A stretch of 64,000 bases of DNA from Massilia agri. Lineage in GTDB: Bacteria > Pseudomonadota > Gammaproteobacteria > Burkholderiales > Burkholderiaceae_D. The notes beneath the pieces were generated by a model. That model saw only the letters and a list, made by a program, of their open reading frames with translations, made no database searches and had not been told where the DNA came from. This document shows, piece after piece, positions 52,625 through 60,194 of the stretch; within the stretch, counting starts at the first letter, position 1; each line of letters opens with the position of its first letter. The position numbers were made by a program, and so were the translations under genes. The stretch spans positions 124,001-188,000 of the forward strand of contig NZ_JANUHA010000008.1 of NCBI RefSeq assembly GCF_024753255.1, given 5' to 3'.

Positions 52625-52649
52625 AAAAAGGCCGTCACAAGGACGGCCC
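52625..52649 (-). terminator. Intrinsic terminator of ybiB
   Basis: On the minus strand GGCCGTC-CTTGT-GACGGCC (7-bp perfect stem) is followed by TTTTTACTTT. It lies 26 bases past the ybiB stop. A clear Rho-independent signal. Confidence 0.88.
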
Positions 52650-52674
52650 CGGCAAGCGGCGATGCGCCGTGGAC

Positions 52675-53634
52675 TCAGGGGCGCAAGGCCCGGGCCACGC
52701 GCAGGCAGTGTGCGACCTGGACCGTGATGGGACGGGGAATCGGCGCTTCTCCGCGCAGGGCGGCGGCGATCCAGGCCGCGGTGGTGGCGGCGTCGCGCGC
52801 CTCCGGCACCTCGGCCAGCTCGTCGGCCGGCGCATCGCGCTCGACGAGCAAGGTCCGCTCGCCGCCGTGGAACCAGTCGATCTGCTGGGCACGGTGCGGA
52901 TTGGCGACGGTCTCCCCTTCGGTGCCGCGCATCAGGAAGGCGTCGCCGCGCGCCGCTGGGGCGGCGGTCGTGAAGTAGGCGGCCAGGGTTTCGAGATACT
53001 CGGGATGGGTGTAGGAGACCAGGCGCAGGGCCGGCCCATCGAAAGGCTGCAGGATCTTGACCAGGGTGTGGGTGGAATTGCGCACGCCCAGGATGCGGCG
53101 CAGCGACAATTGATGCGCCAGCTCGGGGGCCAGGCGTTCGATCGGGATGAAGGCCGGGCGGCCGCTCGCCATTGCCTCGAGGATGTCGTTCGAGGTGTCT
53201 GCCTCGGCCAGGCCCAGTTCGGCCAGGATCTCGGCCGTGGTGATGCGCCCGGGATCGTTGCGCACGCCATGCACCAGGGTCGGCACGCCCTCGCGCGCCA
53301 GCAGCAGTGCCAGCAGCGGCGTCAGGTTGGCCAGCTTGCGCGCGCCGTTGTAGCTGGGGATCAGGACCGGGGCATACGGGCCTGGCGGCGCCGGCAAGGG
53401 AGCGAAGGAATGTTCCGCCGCATCCATGAAACCGGCCAGCTCCTCGACGGACTCGCCCTTGATGCGCATGGCCAGCAGGATGGCGCCGAGCTCCAGGTCC
53501 GAGACGCGGCCGTCCAGCATGGCCGCATACAGCGCCCTGGCATCTTCGCGCGACATGCTGCGCGCGCCTTTCACGCCGCGGCCGATTTCCTTGATGAAGG
53601 GCGCGGCGGCAATTCGATCGATATTCTTGTCCAT
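52675..53634 (-). CDS. ybiB: YbiB-like protein (anthranilate phosphoribosyltransferase fold)
   Basis: A 319-residue protein, start MDKNIDRIAA at 53634. Recognised by the TrpD-like N-terminal helical domain (REDARALYAAMLDGRVSDLELGAILLAMRIKGES) and the IPSYNGARKLANLTPLLALLLA loop. The GTGGD phosphoribosyl-binding motif of true TrpD is replaced, and TrpD substrate residues are missing, as in E. coli YbiB, a DNA-binding paralogue. Enzymatic TrpD activity is therefore unlikely. Divergent from aroG. Confidence 0.88.
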   Translation of the reverse strand: MDKNIDRIAAAPFIKEIGRGVKGARSMSREDARALYAAMLDGRVSDLELGAILLAMRIKGESVEELAGFMDAAEHSFAPLPAPPGPYAPVLIPSYNGARKLANLTPLLALLLAREGVPTLVHGVRNDPGRITTAEILAELGLAEADTSNDILEAMASGRPAFIPIERLAPELAHQLSLRRILGVRNSTHTLVKILQPFDGPALRLVSYTHPEYLETLAAYFTTAAPAARGDAFLMRGTEGETVANPHRAQQIDWFHGGERTLLVERDAPADELAEVPEARDAATTAAWIAAALRGEAPIPRPITVQVAHCLRVARALRP

Positions 53635-53729
53635 GGCATGAGCATACAACGCGTTGAAAAATCGCGCCCTGATGTGCAGTTGCAGCAATTTCGGTCTACA
53701 CTGGAGCGTCCATCAGACACTATCGCATC

Positions 53730-54791
53730 ATGATCAACACCCCAGCCATCGAAAATACCAACGTCAGTTCCTTCGCGCGCATGCCGACGCCGACGGAACT
53801 GCATGCCACCCTGCCGCTCACCGACCGCGCCTTCGCCACCGTCATGGGCGGCCGCGAAACGCTGCGCAATATCCTGGATCGCAAGGACAAGCGCCTTTTC
53901 GTGGTCGTCGGGCCCTGCTCGATCCACGATCCGGAAGCGGGCCTGGATTATGCGCGCCGCCTGAAGGCGCTGCAGGCCGAGGTGGCCGATACGATGGTGC
54001 TGGTGATGCGCGTGTATTTCGAGAAGCCGCGCACCACCACCGGCTGGAAGGGGTATATCAACGATCCCTTCATGGACGACTCCTTCCGCGTCGACGTGGG
54101 CATGGAACGCGCGCGCCGCTTCCTGCTCGACGTCTGCGAGCTGGGCCTGCCCACCGCCACCGAGGCGCTCGACCCGATCTCGCCGCAATACCTCGGCGAT
54201 TTGATCGCCTGGACCGCCATTGGCGCTCGGACCACCGAATCGCAGACCCACCGCGAAATGTCCTCGGGCCTGTCGACCCCGGTCGGCTTCAAGAACGGCA
54301 CCGACGGCGACGTCAGCATCGCGATCAATGCGGTGCTTTCTTCCGCCAATCCGCACGCCTTCCTCGGCATCAATGGCCAGGGCAATGTGTCGATCGTCCG
54401 CACCAGCGGCAACGCCTACGGCCACGTGGTGCTGCGCGGCGGCGGCGGGCGCCCGAACTACGATTCGGTGTCGGTGGCGATCGCCGAAGCGGCGCTCAAG
54501 AAGGCGGGCCTGCCGGCCAACCTGGTGGTCGATTGCTCGCATGCGAACAGCTACAAGAAGCCGGAGCTGCAGCCGCTGGTCATGTCGGACGTGATCCAGC
54601 AGATCAAGCATGGCAACGGCTCGCTGGTGGGCGTGATGATCGAATCGAACATCGTCAGCGGTTCGCAGGCGATTCCGGCCGACCTGTCGCAACTGAAGTA
54701 CGGTTGCTCGGTGACCGATGGCTGCATCGGCTGGGAAGAAACCGAGGCGATGCTTCGTAGCGCGCACGCGGAATTGCTCCAACGCCCGTAG
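53730..54791 (+). CDS. aroG: 3-deoxy-7-phosphoheptulonate (DAHP) synthase, class I alpha
   Basis: A 353-residue protein. FVVVGPCSIHDPEAGLDYA, EKPRTTTGWKGYINDP, WTAIGARTTESQTHRE, GFKNGTDGDVSIAINA and DCSHANSYKKPELQ (metal and PEP ligands) are diagnostic of AroF/G/H. It condenses phosphoenolpyruvate and erythrose 4-phosphate, the first step of the shikimate pathway. Which aromatic amino acid inhibits it cannot be told by eye. The TAG stop codon is part of a REP-like repeat that begins at 54788. Confidence 0.95.
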   Translation: MINTPAIENTNVSSFARMPTPTELHATLPLTDRAFATVMGGRETLRNILDRKDKRLFVVVGPCSIHDPEAGLDYARRLKALQAEVADTMVLVMRVYFEKPRTTTGWKGYINDPFMDDSFRVDVGMERARRFLLDVCELGLPTATEALDPISPQYLGDLIAWTAIGARTTESQTHREMSSGLSTPVGFKNGTDGDVSIAINAVLSSANPHAFLGINGQGNVSIVRTSGNAYGHVVLRGGGGRPNYDSVSVAIAEAALKKAGLPANLVVDCSHANSYKKPELQPLVMSDVIQQIKHGNGSLVGVMIESNIVSGSQAIPADLSQLKYGCSVTDGCIGWEETEAMLRSAHAELLQRP

Positions 54792-54895
54792 GGTGGTCGG
54801 GTTTCCCGACCGCGCGTTCAAATCACGCATGAATTGACGTTTCGTCCATTCTTACGCTGGCTGAACGCGCGGACGGCGAAGCCGTCCACCCTACG
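54788..54895. repeat. REP-like repeat, GTAGGGTGG family, complete copy
   Basis: The best copy: GTAGGGTGG-TCGGGtttCCCGA-CCGCGCGTTCA on the left and TGAACGCGCGG-ACGGCgaaGCCGT-CCACCCTAC on the right, mirror images around about 40 bases. It overlaps the aroG stop codon (54789-54791) and ends 35 bases before tsaD. The arrangement is that of a BIME. Confidence 0.85.
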
Positions 54896-54930
54896 CTACA
54901 ATGGCGGATTCCGCTTTACCTTTCTCTCCC

Positions 54931-55968
54931 ATGATTGTCCTCGGCGTCGAATCCTCCTGCGATGAAACCGGCCTGGCTCTGTACGACACCGAGCGCGGCC
55001 TGCTGTCCCATGCCCTGCACTCGCAGGTGGCCATGCACGAAGAGTATGGCGGCGTGGTGCCGGAACTCGCCTCGCGCGACCACATCCGCCGCGCCCTGCC
55101 GCTGCTGGAGGAAGTCCTGAGCCGCGCCGGCATCCCGGCATCGAACATCGACGCCATCGCCTACACCCAGGGCCCGGGCCTGGCGGGCGCCCTGCTGGTC
55201 GGCTCCTCGGTGGCCTGCTCGCTGGCCCTCGCCCTGGACAAGCCGGTGCTCGGCGTGCACCACCTGGAAGGCCACCTGCTCTCGCCCCTGCTGGCCAGCG
55301 AACGCCCGGAATTCCCCTTCATCGCCCTCCTCGTCTCGGGCGGCCATACCCAGCTGATGCGCGTGGATGGCGTCGGCAGCTACACCCTGCTGGGCGAAAC
55401 GCTGGACGATGCGGCCGGCGAAGCCTTCGACAAGTCGGCCAAGCTGCTCGGCCTCGGTTATCCGGGTGGCCCGGCGATCTCGCGCCTGGCCGAATTCGGC
55501 GACCCAAGCGCCTACACCCTGCCGCGCCCGATGCTGCACTCGAAGGATTTCAACTTCAGCTTCTCGGGCCTGAAGACGGCGGTGCTGACGGTGGTGAAGA
55601 ACCACAACGAGGCGGTGGCGAACATCTGCGAGCAGGACAAGGCGAACATCGCGCGCGGTTTCGTCGACGCCATCGTGGAGGTGCTCACCGCCAAGTGCGT
55701 GAACGCGCTGAAGCACACGGGCCTGAAACGCCTGGTGATCGCGGGCGGCGTCGGCGCCAACCGCCAGCTGCGCGAATCGCTCAATGCGGCGGCCGCCAAA
55801 CGCAAGTTCAAGGTCTACTATCCCGAACTGGAATTCTGCACCGACAATGGCGCCATGATCGCCTTCGCCGGCGCCATGCGCCTGGAGCGCAATCCCGCGC
55901 TGGCGCAGCGCGATTACGCCTTCAATGTGCGTCCGCGCTGGCCGCTCGACGAGCTCGAAGCCGCCTGA
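54931..55968 (+). CDS. tsaD: tRNA threonylcarbamoyladenosine synthase subunit TsaD
   Basis: A 345-residue ASKHA-fold protein starting [14 protein letters not shown] at 54931. Metal ligands in [11 protein letters not shown] (two His); VSGGHTQLM phosphate-binding loop; and [10 protein letters not shown] with [12 protein letters not shown] near the end. With TsaB and TsaE it transfers threonylcarbamoyl to A37 of ANN-decoding tRNAs. Universally conserved. Separated from aroG by a REP-like repeat. Confidence 0.97.
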   Translation: MIVLGVESSCDETGLALYDTERGLLSHALHSQVAMHEEYGGVVPELASRDHIRRALPLLEEVLSRAGIPASNIDAIAYTQGPGLAGALLVGSSVACSLALALDKPVLGVHHLEGHLLSPLLASERPEFPFIALLVSGGHTQLMRVDGVGSYTLLGETLDDAAGEAFDKSAKLLGLGYPGGPAISRLAEFGDPSAYTLPRPMLHSKDFNFSFSGLKTAVLTVVKNHNEAVANICEQDKANIARGFVDAIVEVLTAKCVNALKHTGLKRLVIAGGVGANRQLRESLNAAAAKRKFKVYYPELEFCTDNGAMIAFAGAMRLERNPALAQRDYAFNVRPRWPLDELEAA

Positions 55969-56091
55969 TTCTCTGCTGAAAACCTTGTTAGCACAATTGA
56001 ACTTGCAAGCCTGACATCGATCCTACCGTGTGACCGCCCCATGCCAAACAGTGGCAATATCCGGCGGTAAAGTTTTACGGAGGTAGGTGCA

Positions 56092-56937
56092 ATGCGCGTT
56101 GTAAGTTGGAATATTCACTGGGGCTGTGGGAAGGACGGACGGATCCGCATCCATGCGATCATCGACGTCCTGCGCCGGCTGAATCCGGATGTCGTCTGCC
56201 TGCAGGAAGTGGCGGCGAATCATTCGGAACTGGATGGCGGCGCCACCGCCAACCAGTTCAAGCAGCTGGGCGGCGCCTTCGGCGGCTACCACATGATGGA
56301 ACATGCCCCGAGTGAACTCTACAAGAACAACTCGCCGCGCCTGTTCGGCAACCTGATTCTCTCGAAGTACCGCATCTCGCAGGTGCACCGCCACCTGCTG
56401 CCCTGGCCTGCCGACCCCGGCAATCCGGCCGGCATGCCGCGCGGCCTGATGGAAACCGTCATCGATGCGCCCAGCGGCAAGCTGCGCCTGATGACAACCC
56501 ACCTCGAGTATTACTCGCCGCTGCAGCGCATGGCGCAGGTGCGCCGCATCCGCGAGCTGCACATGGAAGCCAGCAGCCGGGCCCGCATCTTCCAGCCCGA
56601 CCCGAACCTCGACGCGCCCTACCAGCTGGGCTTCCGGCCGGCGTCCGCCATCCTCTGCGGCGACTTCAATTTTGCGCCGGACGCGGAAGATTATGCGGCG
56701 CTGCTGGCGCCGATGGAAGGCGGGGCGCCCGTCTTCCAGGATGCCTGGCGGGTGGCGCACGGCACGGTCGCACGTGCGCCGACCACCGGCCTGCACGGCT
56801 ACCCCTGGCCGGAACGGCCAGAGTGCTATGACTATTTCTTCGTCACGGAAGACCTGGCGCCGCGCGTGGCCACGGTCGATGTGCAGTCCGAGACCGCGGC
56901 CTCGGATCACCAGCCGATCGTGCTCGACCTGAACTGA
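56092..56937 (+). CDS. Endonuclease/exonuclease/phosphatase (EEP) family protein
   Basis: A 281-residue protein: MRVVSWNIHWG, PDVVCLQEV (catalytic Glu), a LMTTHLEYY segment, AILCGDFNF (Asp-Asn pair) and a final ASDHQPIVLDL. All the residues of the Mg-dependent phosphodiesterase fold are present. No signal peptide. Substrate not determined: DNA, lipid phosphates or nucleotide derivatives are possible. Convergent with the DsbA-family gene, two bases between stops. A second EEP gene lies at 59120. Confidence 0.88.
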   Translation: MRVVSWNIHWGCGKDGRIRIHAIIDVLRRLNPDVVCLQEVAANHSELDGGATANQFKQLGGAFGGYHMMEHAPSELYKNNSPRLFGNLILSKYRISQVHRHLLPWPADPGNPAGMPRGLMETVIDAPSGKLRLMTTHLEYYSPLQRMAQVRRIRELHMEASSRARIFQPDPNLDAPYQLGFRPASAILCGDFNFAPDAEDYAALLAPMEGGAPVFQDAWRVAHGTVARAPTTGLHGYPWPERPECYDYFFVTEDLAPRVATVDVQSETAASDHQPIVLDLN

Positions 56938-56938
56938 G

Positions 56939-57604
56939 TCAGCCAGGCTGGGGCGCGTCGCCGCGCGCGGCGATGTCGCGCAGGGCCTGTTCGAACACTT
57001 CCGGCGGCTGGCCGCCCGAGATCAGGTGGCGCTGGTTGATGATGATGGCCGGCACCGAGTGGATGCCGGCGCGCTGGAAGAACTGCTCGCGTTCGCGCAC
57101 CTCGTCGGCATAGGCGTCGGACTGCAGGATCTGGGCGGCGGTGTCGCGGTCCAGGCCGACGCGCTCGACGGCGCGCAGCAGCACGTCATGGTTGCTCGGG
57201 TCTTCGCAGCGGGTGAAATAGGCTTCGAACAGCGCCAGTTTCAGGTCGCGCTGCTGGCCTTCCTCCTCGGCCCAGGACAGCAGGCGGTGGGCGTCGAAGG
57301 TGTTGTAGATGCGACCGCGCCGTTCCATGTCGAAAGTAAAACCGACGCTAGCTCCGCGCTGACGGATCATCTCGCGGCTATTCGCCTGCTGCTCGGCCGT
57401 GGCGCCGTATTTTTCCGTGATGTGCTCGACGATGTCCTGGCCGTCCGGGCCCATGTTCGGGTTCAGTTCGAAGGGCTGGAAGTGCAGGTCGACGGTCACT
57501 TCGCCGCCCATGCGCAGCAGCGCCGTTTCCAGCGACTTGTAGCCGATCGCGCACCACGGGCACGAGACGTCCGACACGAAGTCGATCCTGAGTTGCTTGG
57601 CCAT
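56939..57604 (-). CDS. FrnE-like DsbA-family oxidoreductase
   Basis: A 221-residue cytosolic protein starting MAKQLRIDF at 57604, with AAAGGTGG upstream. Thioredoxin fold with CPWC in SDVSCPWCAIGYKSL, the DsbA helical insertion, and SVPAIIINQRHLISGGQPPE with the cis-proline (VPAI). No signal peptide, so it belongs to the FrnE / 2-hydroxychromene-isomerase-like group that catalyses thiol-disulphide chemistry in the cytoplasm. Substrate unknown. Confidence 0.9.
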   Translation of the reverse strand: MAKQLRIDFVSDVSCPWCAIGYKSLETALLRMGGEVTVDLHFQPFELNPNMGPDGQDIVEHITEKYGATAEQQANSREMIRQRGASVGFTFDMERRGRIYNTFDAHRLLSWAEEEGQQRDLKLALFEAYFTRCEDPSNHDVLLRAVERVGLDRDTAAQILQSDAYADEVREREQFFQRAGIHSVPAIIINQRHLISGGQPPEVFEQALRDIAARGDAPQPG

Positions 57605-57719
57605 TGATGCCACCTTTCAATTCATTGCAGGCACGGACTGTGCCAGGTGGCGTAATGGTAACGCGATGTGCGTTTTGACGTGGCGCGCCGGCTATTTCGG
57701 CGCGCCAGGACCCGCGGTG

Positions 57720-58340
57720 CTATTTCTTCGCAGCGCCCTTGGCCTTGCTGCCGATCTTCGATTCCTTGCCGGCGATCAGGTTCGAGATGTTCGCGCCATG
57801 GCGATACAGAAGCAGCGCGCTCATCACGACGACGGCGAACAGGATCTCGTCCGCGCCGAACAGCAGGCCGTAGTAGAAGGGCGCGAACACCGAGGCGATC
57901 AGGGCCGCCAGCGAGGAATAGCGGAAGGCGTAGGCGACGATCAGCCAGGTTGCGAGCGTGGCCAGGCCGAGCCAGACGTTGATGCCCAACAGCACGCCGA
58001 GCGCCGTCGCCACGCCCTTGCCGCCCACGAAGCGGAAGAACACCGGCCACAGGTGGCCCAGGAAGACCGCGATGGCCACCAGGGCGATGCCGCCCTCGTC
58101 GAGGCCGTAAGACGGGCCGAACTTGACCGCCAGCCAGACCGCGAGCCAGCCCTTGGCGGCATCGCCGACCAGGGTCGCGATCGCGGCCTTCTTGCTGCCG
58201 CTGCGCAGCACATTGGTGGCGCCCGGGTTCTTGGAGCCGTAGGTGCGCGGGTCGGACAGGCCGAAGGCGCGGCTCATCACAACGGCGAAGGAAATCGAGC
58301 CGATCAGGTAAGCGGCAATGGTAGCGATCAGGGTATTCAT
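57720..58340 (-). CDS. plsY: Acyl-phosphate:glycerol-3-phosphate acyltransferase PlsY
   Basis: A 206-residue integral membrane protein with five hydrophobic segments. Motif 1 [12 protein letters not shown], motif 2 [15 protein letters not shown] and motif 3 [10 protein letters not shown] are those of PlsY, which makes lysophosphatidic acid from acyl phosphate. The C-terminal tail is unusually lysine-rich ([15 protein letters not shown]). Start [11 protein letters not shown] at 58340. The MITE-like element lies upstream. Confidence 0.95.
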   Translation of the reverse strand: MNTLIATIAAYLIGSISFAVVMSRAFGLSDPRTYGSKNPGATNVLRSGSKKAAIATLVGDAAKGWLAVWLAVKFGPSYGLDEGGIALVAIAVFLGHLWPVFFRFVGGKGVATALGVLLGINVWLGLATLATWLIVAYAFRYSSLAALIASVFAPFYYGLLFGADEILFAVVVMSALLLYRHGANISNLIAGKESKIGSKAKGAAKK

Positions 58341-58415
58341 CACGTCTTTCTAGTGGTCTCTTGCTTGTTCTTATAAGTACATATGCTCGGGCGCTCGGGA
58401 CTATACACCATTAGC

Positions 58416-58577
58416 CTAAGTACTCGACAAGAAATAAATGTGAGTTTTGGCAAACAGGACCGGATGCGGTGCAAGGCGGCGAGTGCGCCGCAGTGCGAGC
58501 ACTGCAAGCAGGAGCCAACGCAGCAACGCGCCGGTTATGGCAGCCAAAAACACATTTATTTCAGGGCGAGTACTTAG
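58416..58577. mobile_element. MITE-like element with 27-bp imperfect terminal inverted repeats
   Basis: CTAAGTACTCG...AAATAAATGTG at 58416-58442 is mirrored by CACATTTATTT...CGAGTACTTAG at 58551-58577; 23 of 27 positions pair. The 162-base element carries only GC-rich, non-coding DNA inside, with a secondary palindrome (GGCGAGTGCGCCGC). No transposase is encoded, hence non-autonomous. Sits between plsY and ybaK. Confidence 0.8.
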
Positions 58578-58589
58578 CCCTCAGGAAGC

Positions 58590-59081
58590 TCACTCGACCA
58601 GCGCGCACTGCACCGCCCGTGCGCCCAGTACGCCGGTGAGGACGGCCGGGTCGATGCCGATCAGGTAACCGCGGCGGCCGCCGTTGATATAGATTTTTTC
58701 CAGCCCCAGCACCGATTCCTCGACGTAGACCGGCATCGCCTTGCGGATGCCGAAGGGCGAAGTGCCGCCGACCAGGTAGCCCGAATGGCGCTGCGCCACT
58801 TCCGGTTTGCAGGGCTCGACCGACTTGCAGGGAATCGCGCGCGCCAGGTTCTTGGTCGAGACCTTGCGGTCGCCATGCATCAGCACGATCAGCGGGCGCG
58901 CGGCCTCATCCTGCATCACCAGGGTCTTCACGACATGGTGCTCAGGCACGCCAAGTTCGCGCGAAGAAACTGACGTGCCGCCATGTTCTTCATAGTCGTA
59001 GGGATGTTCCGTGAAACTCACGCCATGCTTGCGCAGGAACTGCGTCGCGGGTGTCTCGGACACGTGCTCTTTCTTGGCCAT
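58590..59081 (-). CDS. ybaK: YbaK/EbsC-family Cys-tRNA(Pro) deacylase-like protein
   Basis: A 163-residue protein. VVKTLVMQDEAARPLIVLMHGDRKVSTKNLAR, with the catalytic lysine in KTL, and YLVGGTSPFGIRKAMPVYVEESV form the YbaK/ProX fold with its GGxSPxG loop. It hydrolyses mischarged Cys-tRNA(Pro), correcting ProRS errors. Usual length. Divergent from the EEP gene at 59120. Confidence 0.94.
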   Translation of the reverse strand: MAKKEHVSETPATQFLRKHGVSFTEHPYDYEEHGGTSVSSRELGVPEHHVVKTLVMQDEAARPLIVLMHGDRKVSTKNLARAIPCKSVEPCKPEVAQRHSGYLVGGTSPFGIRKAMPVYVEESVLGLEKIYINGGRRGYLIGIDPAVLTGVLGARAVQCALVE

Positions 59082-59119
59082 GCGTGGTACGCTAAAGACG
59101 AATATAAGGGGTTTCTATT

Positions 59120-60094
59120 ATGCAGCAAGAAATTCGCTTTGCCACCTTCAATACCTATAACCTGGCGCCGCCCGGCATGCGCTGCTACGAGAACCTCGAG
59201 CCCTGCACGCCGGAGGAGTACGAGGCCAAGCTGCAGTGGACCGCGCACCAGATCGACCTGCTCAATGCCGACGTGATCGGCTTCCAGGAGATTTTTTCGC
59301 AGGCGACCTTGCGCGAGGTGCTGTCGCGTACCCGCCGCTTTCGCGAAGCGGTGCACCTTGGCTTCGATCCCGACCCGGAAGCGCCGCGCCTGACACCGAG
59401 CGTGGCCCTGGTCTCGCGCCTGCCGGTCGTGAGCCATGCGCGGCCCCTGACCATGTTCCCCGACAGCGTGGCCATGCCGCCCGGCAGCCGCGACCCGGAC
59501 CGTTTCACGCGGGCGCCGCTGCATGCCGAAGTCGAACTCGCGCCCGGCATCGTCATCGATGTCGTGGTCGTGCACCTGAAGTCGCGCCGCCCTGACTACC
59601 GCGCCAGCGATACGGGCGAAGACCCGAACCTGTATGCCCTCGCCTGCCTGCGCTCCCTGATCCGGCGCGGCACCGAGGCGACCGCCCTGCGCGTCCTGCT
59701 CACCGACATGGCGCGCGAAAAACAGCGCCCGCGCATCGTGCTGGGCGACTTCAACGACGTCGCCGATTCCGTCACCACCGAGATCGTGCTGGGCGAAGGT
59801 GCGCCGCTGGCCGAACGCATGTTCGACGCCGCGCGGCTGCACATGCACCAGGATAATCTGCGCAGCGTGGGGTTTTCGATCGTGCACGAGAGCCGGCACT
59901 CGACCATCGACCATATCCTGGTGTCGCAGGAATTCAATCCGGTGCTGCCGGATGCGATCGGGGAGGTGGTCGACGTGGTGTACCTGAATGACCACCTGGA
60001 CCTGGGGCTGCCGGAAGCGTCGGACCATGGGCAGGTGCTGGCGCGGATTCGCCTGTATCCGCCAGCGGGGCGCTTCGACGGTGGTCTAGATTAA
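59120..60094 (+). CDS. Endonuclease/exonuclease/phosphatase (EEP) family protein, second
   Basis: A 324-residue cytosolic protein. IRFATFNTYNL, NADVIGFQEIF (Glu), DVVVVHLKSRRPDY, PRIVLGDFNDV (Asp, Asn), STIDHILVS and a final SDHGQVLARIRL give the complete EEP catalytic set. HLKSRRP is a common mark of bacterial 'endonuclease/exonuclease/phosphatase' proteins of unknown substrate. Not closely similar to the 56092 protein by eye beyond the family motifs. Confidence 0.88.
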   Translation: MQQEIRFATFNTYNLAPPGMRCYENLEPCTPEEYEAKLQWTAHQIDLLNADVIGFQEIFSQATLREVLSRTRRFREAVHLGFDPDPEAPRLTPSVALVSRLPVVSHARPLTMFPDSVAMPPGSRDPDRFTRAPLHAEVELAPGIVIDVVVVHLKSRRPDYRASDTGEDPNLYALACLRSLIRRGTEATALRVLLTDMAREKQRPRIVLGDFNDVADSVTTEIVLGEGAPLAERMFDAARLHMHQDNLRSVGFSIVHESRHSTIDHILVSQEFNPVLPDAIGEVVDVVYLNDHLDLGLPEASDHGQVLARIRLYPPAGRFDGGLD

Positions 60095-60139
60095 GCTGGC
60101 GTCAGGAAAGGCGAACACCTGCTGCCGCGTTTTCTAATC

Positions 60140-60164
60140 GTAGGGTGGGCAAGTTCTTGCCCAC
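60140..60164. repeat. REP-like half-repeat and hairpin, GTAGGGTGG family
   Basis: GTAGGGTGGGCAAG-TT-CTTGCCCAC forms a strong hairpin followed by ACGGTCAAAC. It lies between convergent genes (EEP and GGDEF-EAL) and could double as a transcription stop. Shares the GTAGGGTGG head with the other copies, but the hairpin bases differ. Confidence 0.65.
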
Positions 60165-60194
60165 ACGGTCAAACCAGGTATCTTGGCCCGACAT

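Noticed and set aside
52265..52978. 237-residue frame crossing the pilin leader
   Set aside because: Runs across a clear intrinsic terminator and the end of ybiB; no domain.
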